Translations under genes and position numbers: made by a program
The notes under the pieces: generated by a model
What the model saw: only the letters and a program-made list of their open reading frames with translations
The model's database searches: none
What the model was told of the DNA's origin: nothing
Part shown: positions 1 through 6,682 of the stretch, one piece after another
How positions within the stretch are numbered: position 1 is the first letter of the stretch
Layout: each line of letters opens with the position of its first letter
Virus record (IMG/VR): IMGVR_UViG_3300011113_000320
Coordinates: 1 to 21,260 of that record
DNA from: a virus
Length of the DNA stretch: 21,260 nt
Reading direction: 5' to 3' (one strand)

Positions 1-642
1 TATTATACAGGTTCAGAGTTTAAGGTTATAGATAGTCCACCTACAGTTACAATAGTATCTCCTTTAGAAGTTGATAGCCAAGCAGGTGGTAATATTACTT
101 TCACTATAACAGGAACTAATTTTCAATCTGGTGCAGTTACTAAATTTATAGGTAATGATGGAACAGAAATTACAGCATCAACAACTACAGTAACTAATTC
201 AACAACTATTAGTGCTGTTATTGCTAGAAGTTCTTTTGTGGGTGCTAAAGAACCTTACGATGTTAGAGTTGTAAATGCTTCTGGTTTATCAGGAACTTTA
301 GATAATCAAATTAATATAGATGTAGCTCCAGCTTGGAATACAGCTTCAGGTTCATTAGGAAGTTTTAATACAGGAGCTTCAGTTAATGTAAGTGCTACAG
401 CAACAGACGCAGATGGAGATACTGTGAGTTATTCAATTTTATCTGGTTCACTACCAACAGGTTTATCTTTAAATTCTTCTACAGGTGCTATTACAGGAAC
501 AATATCTTCTTATTCATCTACAACTTCATCATTTACTTTAAGAGCAACTGCAAATTCTAAAACAGCAGACAGAGCTTTTAGTATTACAGAAGTATTAACT
601 AACTATTTTGGTAGCGGTTCAGATGGTTCACTTTCAACTTAA
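1..642 (+). CDS. Tail-fibre/structural protein with Ig-like C-terminus (5' end outside window)
   Basis: The frame is open from base 1, so the gene starts before the window; the GTG at 238 is an internal valine, not a start. The 213 visible residues are rich in Ser, Thr, Gly and Asn and contain two beta-sandwich-like units. The first, about residues 10-110, looks like an IPT/TIG-type Ig fold (TVTIVSPLEV, then ITFTITGTNF). The second, about 111-195, has the signature of the putative-Ig (He_PIG) family, with DADGDTVSYS followed by LPTGLSLNSSTGAITG. Such domains are common in phage tail fibres and decoration proteins, where they bind surfaces or act as spacers. It lies 19 bp before the glycine-rich gene and is probably co-transcribed with it. 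Tail fibre is inferred from domain type and position upstream of the packaging genes; a head decoration protein is the main alternative. Confidence 0.8.
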   Translation, partial: YYTGSEFKVIDSPPTVTIVSPLEVDSQAGGNITFTITGTNFQSGAVTKFIGNDGTEITASTTTVTNSTTISAVIARSSFVGAKEPYDVRVVNASGLSGTLDNQINIDVAPAWNTASGSLGSFNTGASVNVSATATDADGDTVSYSILSGSLPTGLSLNSSTGAITGTISSYSSTTSSFTLRATANSKTADRAFSITEVLTNYFGSGSDGSLST

Positions 643-661
643 CAACATGGAGAATAATTAA

Positions 662-1873
662 ATGGCAAATGTAACTTACACAGTTCAAAACAAAAATGGT
701 TCTTATGATGGAGATATGGTTGTTAAACAATATACTTCAGTAACAATTAATGCTGGAGATACTGTTACTACAGACCAAGCTTGTCGTGGAATGTTTATTT
801 TTTGTCAAGGTAATATGACTGTTAATGGAACTTTATCTATGTCTTTAAGAGGTGCTTCAGCAGATCCAACTATAGCAGGTGCTTCAGATAGTAATGCAGT
901 AAATTCTAATGGATTACAATATGGATTTTTTAAATCTGGTTCAACAGACAGTTTGTCTTTTTCTTCAGCTTTATGGAATGGATTTGGAACTACAATAAGA
1001 AATATTGCAGGAAGTAATTTTTTAAGTGGTAGTGGTATAAATTATAAAGTTCACACAATAAGTAGAACAGGAGCTTCAGGTGCTTCAAGACCATCAGTAT
1101 CTAGTGATGGTGTACGAGAAAATCCAGCAGACATTAGAGGTTCAAATTCTTCATCTACTAATAGAACAGGCGGCGGTGGAGCTGGTGGTATGGCATACCA
1201 AATTCAAGGTGGTCATGGTCAAGGTGGAGCAGGAGCTTCAGGAACAATTTTTTCTGGTGGCTCGGCAGGTGGTGGTGCGGCAGGTGGTGGTTCGGCAAGT
1301 TCAGGTCATAGAGGAAGCGATGGTTCTGCTAATGGTGGAGCAGGTGGAACAGGTGGAAATCATATTGAAAGTTCAGGCAGACCAAAAGGAACAGGTGGAG
1401 CAGGAAATCCAAAAGGAAGTGATGGTTCTATTGGAACACAAGGATTAAACGATGCCGAAACTGGAACAGGCGGATTAATTATATTAGCTGTTGGTGGTAA
1501 TTTAACTATTGGTTCATCAGGAAAAATCATAGCTAATGGTGGCAGAGGTGGAGATAGTACCAATTCAGACGATAACTCATCTATGGGTGGCGGTTCTGGT
1601 GGTGGTCATATTTTAATATTATGTAAAGGAACTGTAACAGCAAATGGAAATGTAATTTCTGAAGGAGATTATATTGGTAATGCTGGTTCACAAATTGGTT
1701 CTGCTGATAGCTTTGGTGTTGTTCATTATAACTTACAATGCTGGGGTGGTAGAGGTGGAAAAAACAATAATACTACCGATTGTCCAGCACAAAATTTATA
1801 TTCAGGAACTTCCTTAACTAGACAAGGCGGTACAGGTGGTAAAGGAACAATAAGCATTTATACAGTTCTGTAA
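662..1873 (+). CDS. Glycine-rich tail adhesin-like structural protein
   Basis: This 403-residue protein starts at an ATG preceded by GGAG at 649-652. The N-terminal part, about residues 1-75, resembles a short beta-rich module (MANVTYTVQNKNGSYDGD, with TVNGTLSMSLRG). From about residue 165 to 385 it is dominated by Gly-Gly repeats such as GGGGAGGM, GGHGQGGAGASG, GGSAGGGAAGGGS and GGGSGGGH. Arrays of this kind form polyglycine-II helix bundles in phage adhesins such as the T4-like gp38 tip protein and are frequent in marine phage tail fibres. Its place next to an Ig-like fibre gene supports a role at the fibre tip in receptor binding. The GGT/GGA-rich stretch makes this segment locally richer in G than its neighbours. 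Function is inferred from composition and context. Confidence 0.75.
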   Translation: MANVTYTVQNKNGSYDGDMVVKQYTSVTINAGDTVTTDQACRGMFIFCQGNMTVNGTLSMSLRGASADPTIAGASDSNAVNSNGLQYGFFKSGSTDSLSFSSALWNGFGTTIRNIAGSNFLSGSGINYKVHTISRTGASGASRPSVSSDGVRENPADIRGSNSSSTNRTGGGGAGGMAYQIQGGHGQGGAGASGTIFSGGSAGGGAAGGGSASSGHRGSDGSANGGAGGTGGNHIESSGRPKGTGGAGNPKGSDGSIGTQGLNDAETGTGGLIILAVGGNLTIGSSGKIIANGGRGGDSTNSDDNSSMGGGSGGGHILILCKGTVTANGNVISEGDYIGNAGSQIGSADSFGVVHYNLQCWGGRGGKNNNTTDCPAQNLYSGTSLTRQGGTGGKGTISIYTVL

Positions 1874-1878
1874 TCTCA

Positions 1879-1897
1879 AAAAGACCATAAGTCTTTT
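1879..1897 (+). terminator. Stem-loop after the adhesin gene
   Basis: AAAAGAC (1879-1885), loop CATAA, then GTCTTTT (1891-1897). A 7-bp stem begins five bases after the stop codon and its right arm ends in a T-tract. This is the form of a small Rho-independent terminator, or of a 3' stabilising hairpin, for the structural transcript. Confidence 0.5.
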
Positions 1898-1921
1898 AAA
1901 CAACAAAAACATAAGTAAAAT

Positions 1922-2194
1922 ATGGTAAAAAAAGTATATCAAAACCCTAGCGGTGGTTTAAATGCTAAAGGTCGAGCATACTTTAATAGAAAAGAAGGCT
2001 CTAATTTAAAAGCACCAGTTAAGTCTGGGGTTAACCCTCGCAGAGTTTCTTTTGCGGCTCGTTTTGCTGGAATGAAAGGTTCTTTACAAGATGAGAAAGG
2101 AAGACCCACACGTTTAAAATTAGCACTTCGGGCTTGGGGCTTTGCCTCGAAAGAAGCTGCTAGAAATTTTGCTAATAGACATAAAAAATCTTAA
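1922..2194 (+). CDS. Small basic protein, DUF6321-like
   Basis: This 90-residue, strongly basic protein has the motifs GGLNAKGRAYFNRKEGSNLK, PRRVSFAARFAGMKG and DEKGRPTRLKLALRAWG. From memory these are the hallmarks of a conserved small protein of cyanophages and other marine phages (DUF6321), whose molecular role is not known. The high Lys/Arg content and lack of a membrane segment point to nucleic-acid binding, or to packing with DNA or acidic proteins, but this is inference. It sits between the fibre genes and the lysis/packaging genes. There is no clear Shine-Dalgarno; the upstream region is A-rich, as for several genes in this window. Confidence 0.75.
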   Translation: MVKKVYQNPSGGLNAKGRAYFNRKEGSNLKAPVKSGVNPRRVSFAARFAGMKGSLQDEKGRPTRLKLALRAWGFASKEAARNFANRHKKS

Positions 2195-2211
2195 CAACCA
2201 ATATAAAAACA

Positions 2212-2298
2212 ATGCCAAAACACTCAAACAAAAACACCCATAAAATGCCAAACGGCAAAATTATGAAAGGTGCAAAACACAACAGTAAAAAAAAGTAG
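2212..2298 (+). CDS. Tiny basic protein, 28 residues
   Basis: ATG to TAG encodes MPKHSNKNTHKMPNGKIMKG followed by AKHNSKKK. It is composed mainly of Lys, Asn, His and Met. It lies 17 bp after the DUF6321-like gene and 6 bp before the next small gene, which fits the tight packing of this module. Short Lys/Met-rich proteins of this kind, with an MPNGK-like core, recur beside structural genes in marine podoviruses and myoviruses, as far as I recall. The function is unknown. An accidental ORF cannot be excluded at this length. Confidence 0.5.
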   Translation: MPKHSNKNTHKMPNGKIMKGAKHNSKKK

Positions 2299-2304
2299 GA
2301 ACAC

Positions 2305-2436
2305 ATGAAAGGAAGACAAGGACTCTACGCTAATATTAATCGTAGAAAGAAATTAGGTATATCTAGACCTAAATCTAAATCAACAATATCAGCTAAAGCA
2401 TACGCTAATATGAAAGCTGGTTTTCCTAAGAAGTAA
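2305..2436 (+). CDS. Small conserved-type phage protein, GLYANIN motif
   Basis: The 43-residue product begins MKGRQGLYANINRRKKLGIS and ends with a Lys-rich segment (KAYANMKAGFPKK). The motif GLYANIN(x)RRK is one I recognise from many short uncharacterised phage proteins encoded near capsid or tail genes, and this supports a real gene despite its size. GGAA just upstream (2298-2301) is a weak ribosome-binding site. The protein is very basic and has no membrane segment. The function is unknown. Confidence 0.6.
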   Translation: MKGRQGLYANINRRKKLGISRPKSKSTISAKAYANMKAGFPKK

Positions 2437-2501
2437 TTATGATACCCTATACTTTTGAAGAAGTACAGTTTTTAAACAAACAACCAAAAAAGGAAACAAC
2501 T

Positions 2502-2651
2502 ATGTTCACACCTAAATTCGAAATACCTTCATACGAAGACGCTAAGAAAGCCGTTGAAAGTTATGTAGGACAAGTTCAGAAATTTTGGGCGGACGCTTTT
2601 AAAGACTGGTCAAAGTCAGTAGAAGTGTTTTTTCAAAATAACAAAAAGTAA
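2502..2651 (+). CDS. Small amphipathic helical protein, 49 residues
   Basis: I place the start at ATG 2502 because AGGA at 2491-2494 lies 7 bases before it. An in-frame ATG at 2439 would add 21 residues (MIPYTFEEVQFLNKQPKKE...), but it has no convincing ribosome-binding site. The product, MFTPKFEIPSYEDAKKAVES and onward, looks like one long amphipathic helix with conserved-looking aromatics (VGQVQKFWADAFKDWSK). The shape resembles phasin-like or scaffold-like helical proteins, but I do not recognise the family. It is co-oriented with the small genes around it. Confidence 0.6.
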   Translation: MFTPKFEIPSYEDAKKAVESYVGQVQKFWADAFKDWSKSVEVFFQNNKK

Positions 2652-2682
2652 ATAAACAAACAATAACTAAAAGGCGACTACT

Positions 2683-2844
2683 ATGGCAAAGAAGAAAAAA
2701 GAAGTGTCAGTTATAGATTTGATTGAAGAAATTGAAGATAAATTGGCAGAGTTAAAAGACAAAGTAGACGATCAACAAGACGACTTCGAGGACACAGATT
2801 TTGAAGATGATGATGTGGATTTCGATGAAGAAGACGAAGACTAG
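2683..2844 (+). CDS. Small acidic-tailed protein, 53 residues
   Basis: ATG with AAGG upstream (2671-2674). The product starts with a basic patch (MAKKKKEVS), continues as a short charged helix (IDLIEEIEDKLAELKDKVDD), and ends in an almost purely Asp/Glu tail (residues 34-53, DFEDTDFEDDDVDFDEEDED). The heptad-like spacing of Ile/Leu in the helix suggests a coiled coil. Acidic tails of this type mimic DNA or bind basic partners. The basic small proteins encoded nearby are possible partners, but this is only an inference. Family unknown. Confidence 0.65.
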   Translation: MAKKKKEVSVIDLIEEIEDKLAELKDKVDDQQDDFEDTDFEDDDVDFDEEDED

Positions 2845-2856
2845 TTAAATATTAAG

Positions 2857-2891
2857 TAGTCGGTTGTTACTTGTTTAGATACAGCCGACTA
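2857..2891 (+). terminator. Long stem-loop between small genes
   Basis: TAGTCGGTTGT (2857-2867) pairs with ACAGCCGACTA (2881-2891): 11 bp with a single G-U pair and a 13-nt loop. It starts 13 bp after a stop codon and ends 11 bp before the next ATG. It is followed only by TTAAAATT, so it is either a weak terminator or an mRNA processing/stability element. It is among the strongest hairpins in this AT-rich window. Confidence 0.5.
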
Positions 2892-2902
2892 TTAAAATTA
2901 AT

Positions 2903-3160
2903 ATGAAAACTAAAAAAAGACGTTCAACAACTAAAAAAGATCAATTTAACAGTAATCTTTTAGTCCATATCTTAAAAGATATGAACACTAAAATAGCACA
3001 CATACACACAGACATAACTAAACACGGTGATGATATAGTTGAATTAAAACAACAAATTGCTATGTCTAAAGGTGGTTTAAAAGTTTTAATAGGAATTGCA
3101 GCTATGTTGGGAACTATATTTACAATATGGCAATACTTTTTAGGAAAAAATGGCTCGTAG
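2903..3160 (+). CDS. Coiled-coil plus single C-terminal membrane helix (lysis-accessory candidate)
   Basis: This 85-residue protein has a basic N-terminus (MKTKKRRSTTKK), a helical stretch with regular hydrophobic spacing (residues about 17-55, ILKDMNTKIAHIHTDITKHG) and one membrane helix near the C-terminus (about 58-79, GLKVLIGIAAMLGTIFTIWQ). The arrangement of a coiled coil followed by a C-terminal membrane anchor resembles XhlA-type accessory lysis proteins. The holin-like gene lies 250 bp downstream. The stop codon overlaps the start of the HNH-like gene by 11 bp, which implies translational coupling. The lysis role is an inference from architecture; no signature motif is visible. Confidence 0.65.
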   Translation: MKTKKRRSTTKKDQFNSNLLVHILKDMNTKIAHIHTDITKHGDDIVELKQQIAMSKGGLKVLIGIAAMLGTIFTIWQYFLGKNGS

Positions 3161-3392
3161 AAATTACAGATTAGAGTATCAAAAATATCAATCTTCAACA
3201 GAAGCTAAACTAGATAGAGCATCTAGAAACAGAGCTAGACGAAATTTAATGGCACGTGGAGTTGTTGCTAAAGGTGACGGTAAAGACGTAGACCACAGAG
3301 ATAGCAACCCACAAAATAATTCTCCTGATAATCTAAGAGTAACTTCTAGAAAATTAAATAGAGGAAAATTTAGAGTTCAATATAAACGTTAA
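3150..3392 (+). CDS. Small HNH-like protein
   Basis: This 80-residue basic protein has an N-terminal helix with many Arg (KLDRASRNRARRNLMARG) followed by a compact HNH-like core, DGKDVDHRDSNPQNNSPDNL, residues about 43-62. Asp-His, the central Asn and the NLRV ending match the beta-beta-alpha metal motif of HNH proteins, although the first His of a canonical motif is not obvious. AGGA at 3142-3145 precedes the ATG. Small HNH proteins encoded beside terminases are known to help terminase cleavage in some phages, and terS/terL lie 1.3 kb downstream. A homing endonuclease is less likely because the protein is short and embedded in an overlapping operon. Confidence 0.7.
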   Translation: MARRNYRLEYQKYQSSTEAKLDRASRNRARRNLMARGVVAKGDGKDVDHRDSNPQNNSPDNLRVTSRKLNRGKFRVQYKR

Positions 3393-3407
3393 TAAAAGGA
3401 TAAACAT

Positions 3408-3788
3408 ATGTGGTGGAGTATATTACCAACAGTTTTAAAAACTGGTGCTGAGATTTATAAAAACCATAAGACATCAGAACTATTAGAATCTGAAGCAGAA
3501 CGTAAATACTATGAACGTATGGCTCGTGGTGAAATAGAATATCAAAGAGATGTATCAGATCAACAAGACAAGACTTGGAAAGATGAAGCAGTCTTAATAA
3601 TCGTCTGTATCCCCATAGTTCTTTTATCGTATGCTATTTTTACTGATGACCCATTAATCAAATCTAAACTAGATTTATTTTTTGATTACTTTGGTAAATT
3701 CCCAAGTTGGTATCAATGGTTAATAGTAGGTATCTTCGGTGCAATTTACGGGCTTAAACCCACATTAGATATATTCAACAAAAAATAA
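3408..3788 (+). CDS. Holin-like membrane protein (GTA-type 3TM holin family)
   Basis: This 126-residue protein has AAGGA 7 bases before its ATG. It starts with a weakly hydrophobic helix (MWWSILPTVLKTGAEIYKNH), continues with a charged linker containing ARGEIEYQRDVSDQQDKTWK, and then has two clear membrane helices at about residues 62-79 (AVLIIVCIPIVLLSYAIF) and 100-117 (WYQWLIVGIFGAIYGLK). The pattern of a charged linker, a helix ending in a short polar loop and a final WYQW-type helix matches, from memory, the 3TM holin family of gene-transfer agents and marine phages. Such proteins permeabilise the inner membrane at lysis. No endolysin gene is visible in this window. The next gene starts on the last base of this stop codon. 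Confidence 0.7.
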   Translation: MWWSILPTVLKTGAEIYKNHKTSELLESEAERKYYERMARGEIEYQRDVSDQQDKTWKDEAVLIIVCIPIVLLSYAIFTDDPLIKSKLDLFFDYFGKFPSWYQWLIVGIFGAIYGLKPTLDIFNKK

Positions 3789-3985
3789 TGATCGAAAGAT
3801 TAAAAGATTTAATAGCAAAGAATTTTGCTAATAAAGAAATAGAAAAGAAAAATAATACTTTATTAAAAAGTAGAAAAGAAGTTGAGATTAATGGTAATGG
3901 GACTTCTGGTTATGTTATTAAAGAAGGTGAACATAAAGGTACAGTTCTAGGTCACATTAAAAGAGATAAACCCATAATAGAATAA
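3788..3985 (+). CDS. Small hypothetical protein, 65 residues
   Basis: The ATG overlaps the preceding TAA by one base (TAATG), so translation is probably coupled to the holin-like gene. The N-terminal half is a charged helix (MIERLKDLIAKNFANKEIEK). The C-terminal half looks beta-rich, with GTSGYVIKEGEHKGTVLGHI. No membrane helix or signal peptide is visible and I do not recognise the family. Position suggests a lysis or packaging accessory, which is inference. Confidence 0.6.
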   Translation: MIERLKDLIAKNFANKEIEKKNNTLLKSRKEVEINGNGTSGYVIKEGEHKGTVLGHIKRDKPIIE

Positions 3986-3989
3986 TAAT

Positions 3990-4133
3990 ATGTTTTCAAT
4001 GCTACAAATTTTAAATAAATTAAATTCAGTATTGACTAGAATACTATGGAATTTAGAAAGTGAAAAACGAGCTAGACGAATAGTAAGATTTAAAAAAGTA
4101 ATAACTAAAAGCAACAAATTTAAAAAGAAATAA
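3990..4133 (+). CDS. Small basic protein, 47 residues
   Basis: The product, MFSMLQILNKLNSVLTRILW and onward, has an amphipathic N-terminal helix and a C-terminal half full of Lys and Arg (KRARRIVRFKKVITKSNKFK). It starts 4 bp after the previous stop and ends 4 bp before the next ATG, and that exact fit is the main evidence that it is translated. There is no clear ribosome-binding site. Function unknown; membrane or nucleic-acid binding are both compatible with its composition. Confidence 0.5.
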   Translation: MFSMLQILNKLNSVLTRILWNLESEKRARRIVRFKKVITKSNKFKKK

Positions 4134-4137
4134 TTAT

Positions 4138-4386
4138 ATGACTAACAATTTTCCTTACAAAAAAATCAAAGGAGAATTGCATTGGCTAGATGCTAAATCT
4201 AGGACTGGTTGGTCTACTAAGGAAGATATGAAAGAATTAAAACCAGCTACTTGTGTTACTAGTGGTTGGATATTTGAGGAGACAAAAGATTATATTAAAA
4301 CATTTTCTACGTACTCTTTAGACGAAGATGGAAGCATTGAGTTCGGGGAAATAGTGGTCATACCTAAACAATGGATAATTAAATAA
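4138..4386 (+). CDS. Hypothetical protein, 82 residues
   Basis: A soluble, mixed-charge protein with several Trp residues (ELHWLDAKSRTGWSTKED, SGWIFEE, KQWIIK). The predicted strands and the spacing of Trp and Thr suggest a small beta-fold, perhaps of the type in which a sequence ending in PKQW follows an EIVVI strand, but I do not recognise the family. Its TAA overlaps the next ATG by one base, so the two genes are probably translationally coupled. Confidence 0.6.
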   Translation: MTNNFPYKKIKGELHWLDAKSRTGWSTKEDMKELKPATCVTSGWIFEETKDYIKTFSTYSLDEDGSIEFGEIVVIPKQWIIK

Positions 4387-4616
4387 TGTATAATGTAATT
4401 ATTTGGTTAGCTTTGTTTGTTAATGGATTTGATGAAATGTTACCAGTATACAATCCAAATATTTCATTTAAAGATAAACAATCTTGTGAGCAGTTTATTA
4501 AAAATAATTATTCTAAAATATCTTTAGATATAGAAAAACAATTTCAATTTCAAAAAGAAATACAGTTAAAAGAAATTGTAACTATGGAATGTATTGTAAT
4601 TGGTAATAAAATATGA
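4386..4616 (+). CDS. Small, possibly exported protein, 76 residues
   Basis: It begins with a short hydrophobic segment (MYNVIIWLALFVNG) that could be a signal or membrane anchor, though it lacks N-terminal positive charges. The rest is polar, with exactly two Cys residues (about 34 and 69), which could form a disulfide if the protein is exported. The ATG overlaps the preceding stop (TAATG) and its TGA overlaps the next ATG (ATGA), so it belongs to a coupled chain of small genes ahead of terS. In phages this position often holds spanin-like or periplasmic lysis proteins, but no diagnostic motif is present. Confidence 0.55.
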   Translation: MYNVIIWLALFVNGFDEMLPVYNPNISFKDKQSCEQFIKNNYSKISLDIEKQFQFQKEIQLKEIVTMECIVIGNKI

Positions 4617-4741
4617 AATATAAAAACTCAAAACAAAAGTATTATTGTATATGGAAACTTTGGGCTGGTTTTTGTGCACTATTAAATAATTGTAAATGTA
4701 AAACTAAAGAATGTAAATGTCAGAAAAAATTAAAAAACTAG
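4613..4741 (+). CDS. Small Cys/Lys-rich protein, 42 residues
   Basis: The ATG overlaps the preceding TGA (ATGA, 4613-4616). The product, MKYKNSKQKYYCIWKLWAGF and onward, has six Cys, four of them clustered as CKCKTKECKC (residues 27-36), in a Lys-rich setting. The short hydrophobic stretch WKLWAGFCALL could be a weak membrane segment. The cluster resembles small metal-binding or disulfide-rich peptides. The last 25 bases overlap the start of terS in another frame. The ATGA junction favours translation, while the overlap and short length argue for caution. Confidence 0.4.
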   Translation: MKYKNSKQKYYCIWKLWAGFCALLNNCKCKTKECKCQKKLKN

Positions 4742-4956
4742 AAGATCTACACGAGTTGTTAGCTAAGACTCTACTAGATAAAATCAGAGACCCAGAAGTT
4801 AAAAGTTCAGATTTAAATGTAGCCCGTCAATTCCTAAAAGATAACAATATAGACTGTATTCCAAAGCAAGGAAATTCAATAGGCAAATTAGCCGAGGAAT
4901 TGCCCTTTAAACTTGAAGATTTACAAGATATAGTGCAGGACAAGGAATACAACTAA
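4717..4956 (+). CDS. terS: Terminase small subunit (T7 gp18-like)
   Basis: This 79-residue, mostly helical protein contains LHELLAKTLLDKIRDPEVKS followed by DLNVARQFLKDNNID, the pattern typical of short T7-type small terminase subunits. These proteins form a ring that recognises concatemeric phage DNA and hands it to the large subunit at the portal. T7 gp18 is about 89 residues, so the size fits. The C-terminal part is acidic (EELPFKLEDLQDIVQDKE), plausibly the contact surface for the large subunit. It lies 43 bp before terL, the standard gene order. The start overlaps the upstream Cys-rich ORF. Confidence 0.8.
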   Translation: MSEKIKKLEDLHELLAKTLLDKIRDPEVKSSDLNVARQFLKDNNIDCIPKQGNSIGKLAEELPFKLEDLQDIVQDKEYN

Positions 4957-4958
4957 AG

Positions 4959-4976
4959 AACGCATATACGTGCGTT
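4959..4976 (+). terminator. Stem-loop between terS and terL
   Basis: AACGCA (4959-4964), loop TATACG, TGCGTT (4971-4976), then TTAAAT. A 6-bp stem with a short T-run lies directly after the terS stop. It could attenuate terL transcription or protect the terS mRNA end. Confidence 0.4.
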
Positions 4977-4984
4977 TAAATCGG

Positions 4985-4999
4985 AAATAGAGGCTATTT
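4985..4999 (+). promoter_or_regulatory. terL ribosome-binding site inside a small hairpin
   Basis: AAATAG (4985-4990), loop AGG, CTATTT (4994-4999), directly before the terL ATG at 5000. The Shine-Dalgarno AGAGG (4989-4993) lies partly in the 5' arm and partly in the loop, so folding would restrict ribosome access. This could keep terL expression low relative to terS. Confidence 0.4.
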
Positions 5000-6628
5000 A
5001 TGAGTGATGTAACACGTGATTTTAGAAACTTCCTATATTTAGTGTGGAAACACCTCAATATTGAGCCTACTCCAGTCCAATACGATATAGCCGATTTCCT
5101 ACAAAAAGCTCCTCGTAGAAGTGTCATACAGGCATTTCGAGGTGCAGGTAAATCTTGGATATGTAGTGCATTTGTTTGTTGGAACTTATTGCGTAACCCA
5201 GATTTAAAATTTTTGGTAGTATCTGCTTCTAAAAACAGAGCCGATGACTTTAGTACATTCACTAAAAGATTAATTAGTGAAATGGATATATTAAAACACC
5301 TTACACCAAAGGCAGACCAAAGAGGCAGCAACGTGTCCTTTGATGTCGCTTTGTCAAAAGCATCTCACGCACCTAGTGTTAAGTCAGTTGGTATAACTGG
5401 ACAGATAACTGGTTCAAGAGCTGATTTTATTATTTCAGATGACTGCGAAAGTTTAAACAACTCATTGACACAAACAATGAGAGACAAGTTATCAGACAGC
5501 GTAAAAGAATTTGAAGCCGTATTATCTCCTAATGGTAAGATTGTATTTCTAGGTACACCCCAGTCAGATATGAGTTTGTATAACGAGTTACCAACTCGTG
5601 GATATGAAGTTCGTATATGGACTGCACGTATGCCAGAAACTAGTAGGATTATTAAATATGGTAATCGGTTAGCTCCGTTTGTTATTAATAGTAAACTAAC
5701 TAGTGGTGAGCCTATAGACCCAAAAAGATTTACTGATATAGACCTAAAAGAAAGAGAAGCCTCTTATGGTCGTTCTGGGTTTGCTTTACAGTTTATGTTG
5801 GACACTACATTGTCCGACAAAGAAAGATTTCCACTTAAATTGTCTGATCTAATAGTTATGGATATAGACAATAAGATAGCACCAGTACAATTAGCTTGGG
5901 CTGGTTCTCAGGAATATGTTTGTGATGATTTACCTAGTGTCGGATTTACAGGAGACAGATACCATAAACCTATGTTTGTGTCTAATGAGTTTGATGCTTA
6001 TAAAGGTTCTGTTATGGCTATTGACCCTAGTGGTAGAGGTAGTGACGAACTAGGTGTTGCTATTATCAAACAACTAAACGGAAACTTATACTTACACACT
6101 TGTAAAGGACTACAAGGTGGTTATAGTGAAGCTAATTTAATAACTCTAGCTAAGATGGCTAGAGACGCTGAAGTTAATATGGTTATTGTTGAGAGTAACT
6201 TTGGTGATGGTATGTTTACACAATTACTTAAACCAGTAATTAATAAATACCACCCAGTCACTATTGAAGAAGTTAATCACTCTAAACAAAAGGAACTAAG
6301 GATAATAGATACCTTAGAACCATTACTTAACCAACACCGACTAATTGTTAGCCCACAGCTTATACGTGCTGACTTTGATACAAACGACCCACACTACCAA
6401 CTGTTCTACCAATTAACTAGAATCACTAAAGATCGTGGTTGTCTTCGTAATGATGACCGACTAGATGCTTTGGCGATAGGTGTAGCCTACTGGATTGAGC
6501 AACTGTCGGTAGACAGTACAAGACAAGTAGAGGATTTTAGAGATAGGAAACTACAAGCTGAGTTAGATAAGTTTATGGAACACGCTGTAGGTAGGAAGAC
6601 AAATGGGGATAATTGGATAAAGATATAA
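5000..6628 (+). CDS. terL: Terminase large subunit (T7 gp19-like)
   Basis: This is the 542-residue DNA-packaging motor, an ATPase that translocates DNA into the prohead and a nuclease that cuts concatemers. The Walker A motif FRGAGKSW is at about residues 46-53, in the variant form typical of T7-type terminases. ADFIISDDCE at 141-150 fits Walker B plus the catalytic acidic residue, and LGTPQS at 184-189 fits the coupling motif. The RNase H-like nuclease has Asp in MAIDPSGRGSDE (D342), Glu in VESNFGDG (E398) and the C-terminal acidic group NDDRLDAL (484-491). T7 gp19 is about 586 residues, so the length is usual. The last residues (NWIKI) precede a non-coding region, as expected for the final late gene of a T7-like genome. 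Confidence 0.95.
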   Translation: MSDVTRDFRNFLYLVWKHLNIEPTPVQYDIADFLQKAPRRSVIQAFRGAGKSWICSAFVCWNLLRNPDLKFLVVSASKNRADDFSTFTKRLISEMDILKHLTPKADQRGSNVSFDVALSKASHAPSVKSVGITGQITGSRADFIISDDCESLNNSLTQTMRDKLSDSVKEFEAVLSPNGKIVFLGTPQSDMSLYNELPTRGYEVRIWTARMPETSRIIKYGNRLAPFVINSKLTSGEPIDPKRFTDIDLKEREASYGRSGFALQFMLDTTLSDKERFPLKLSDLIVMDIDNKIAPVQLAWAGSQEYVCDDLPSVGFTGDRYHKPMFVSNEFDAYKGSVMAIDPSGRGSDELGVAIIKQLNGNLYLHTCKGLQGGYSEANLITLAKMARDAEVNMVIVESNFGDGMFTQLLKPVINKYHPVTIEEVNHSKQKELRIIDTLEPLLNQHRLIVSPQLIRADFDTNDPHYQLFYQLTRITKDRGCLRNDDRLDALAIGVAYWIEQLSVDSTRQVEDFRDRKLQAELDKFMEHAVGRKTNGDNWIKI

Positions 6629-6682
6629 CCAATACCAATAGATACTATTATTAATCTATTATTAGACTACTACTAGTTCCTA

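Noticed and set aside
238-642. Gene starting at the GTG at 238
   Set aside because: The frame is open back to base 1 and the Ig-like fold continues across this point, so it is the interior of a gene cut by the window edge.
1080-1448. 122-residue Val/Gln/Glu-rich ORF on the plus strand
   Set aside because: A frame-shifted reading of the GGT/GGA repeats of the adhesin gene; its odd composition follows from those repeats.
4921-5331. 136-residue ORF on the minus strand
   Set aside because: Antisense to the start of terL, including its Walker A region; no motif of its own.
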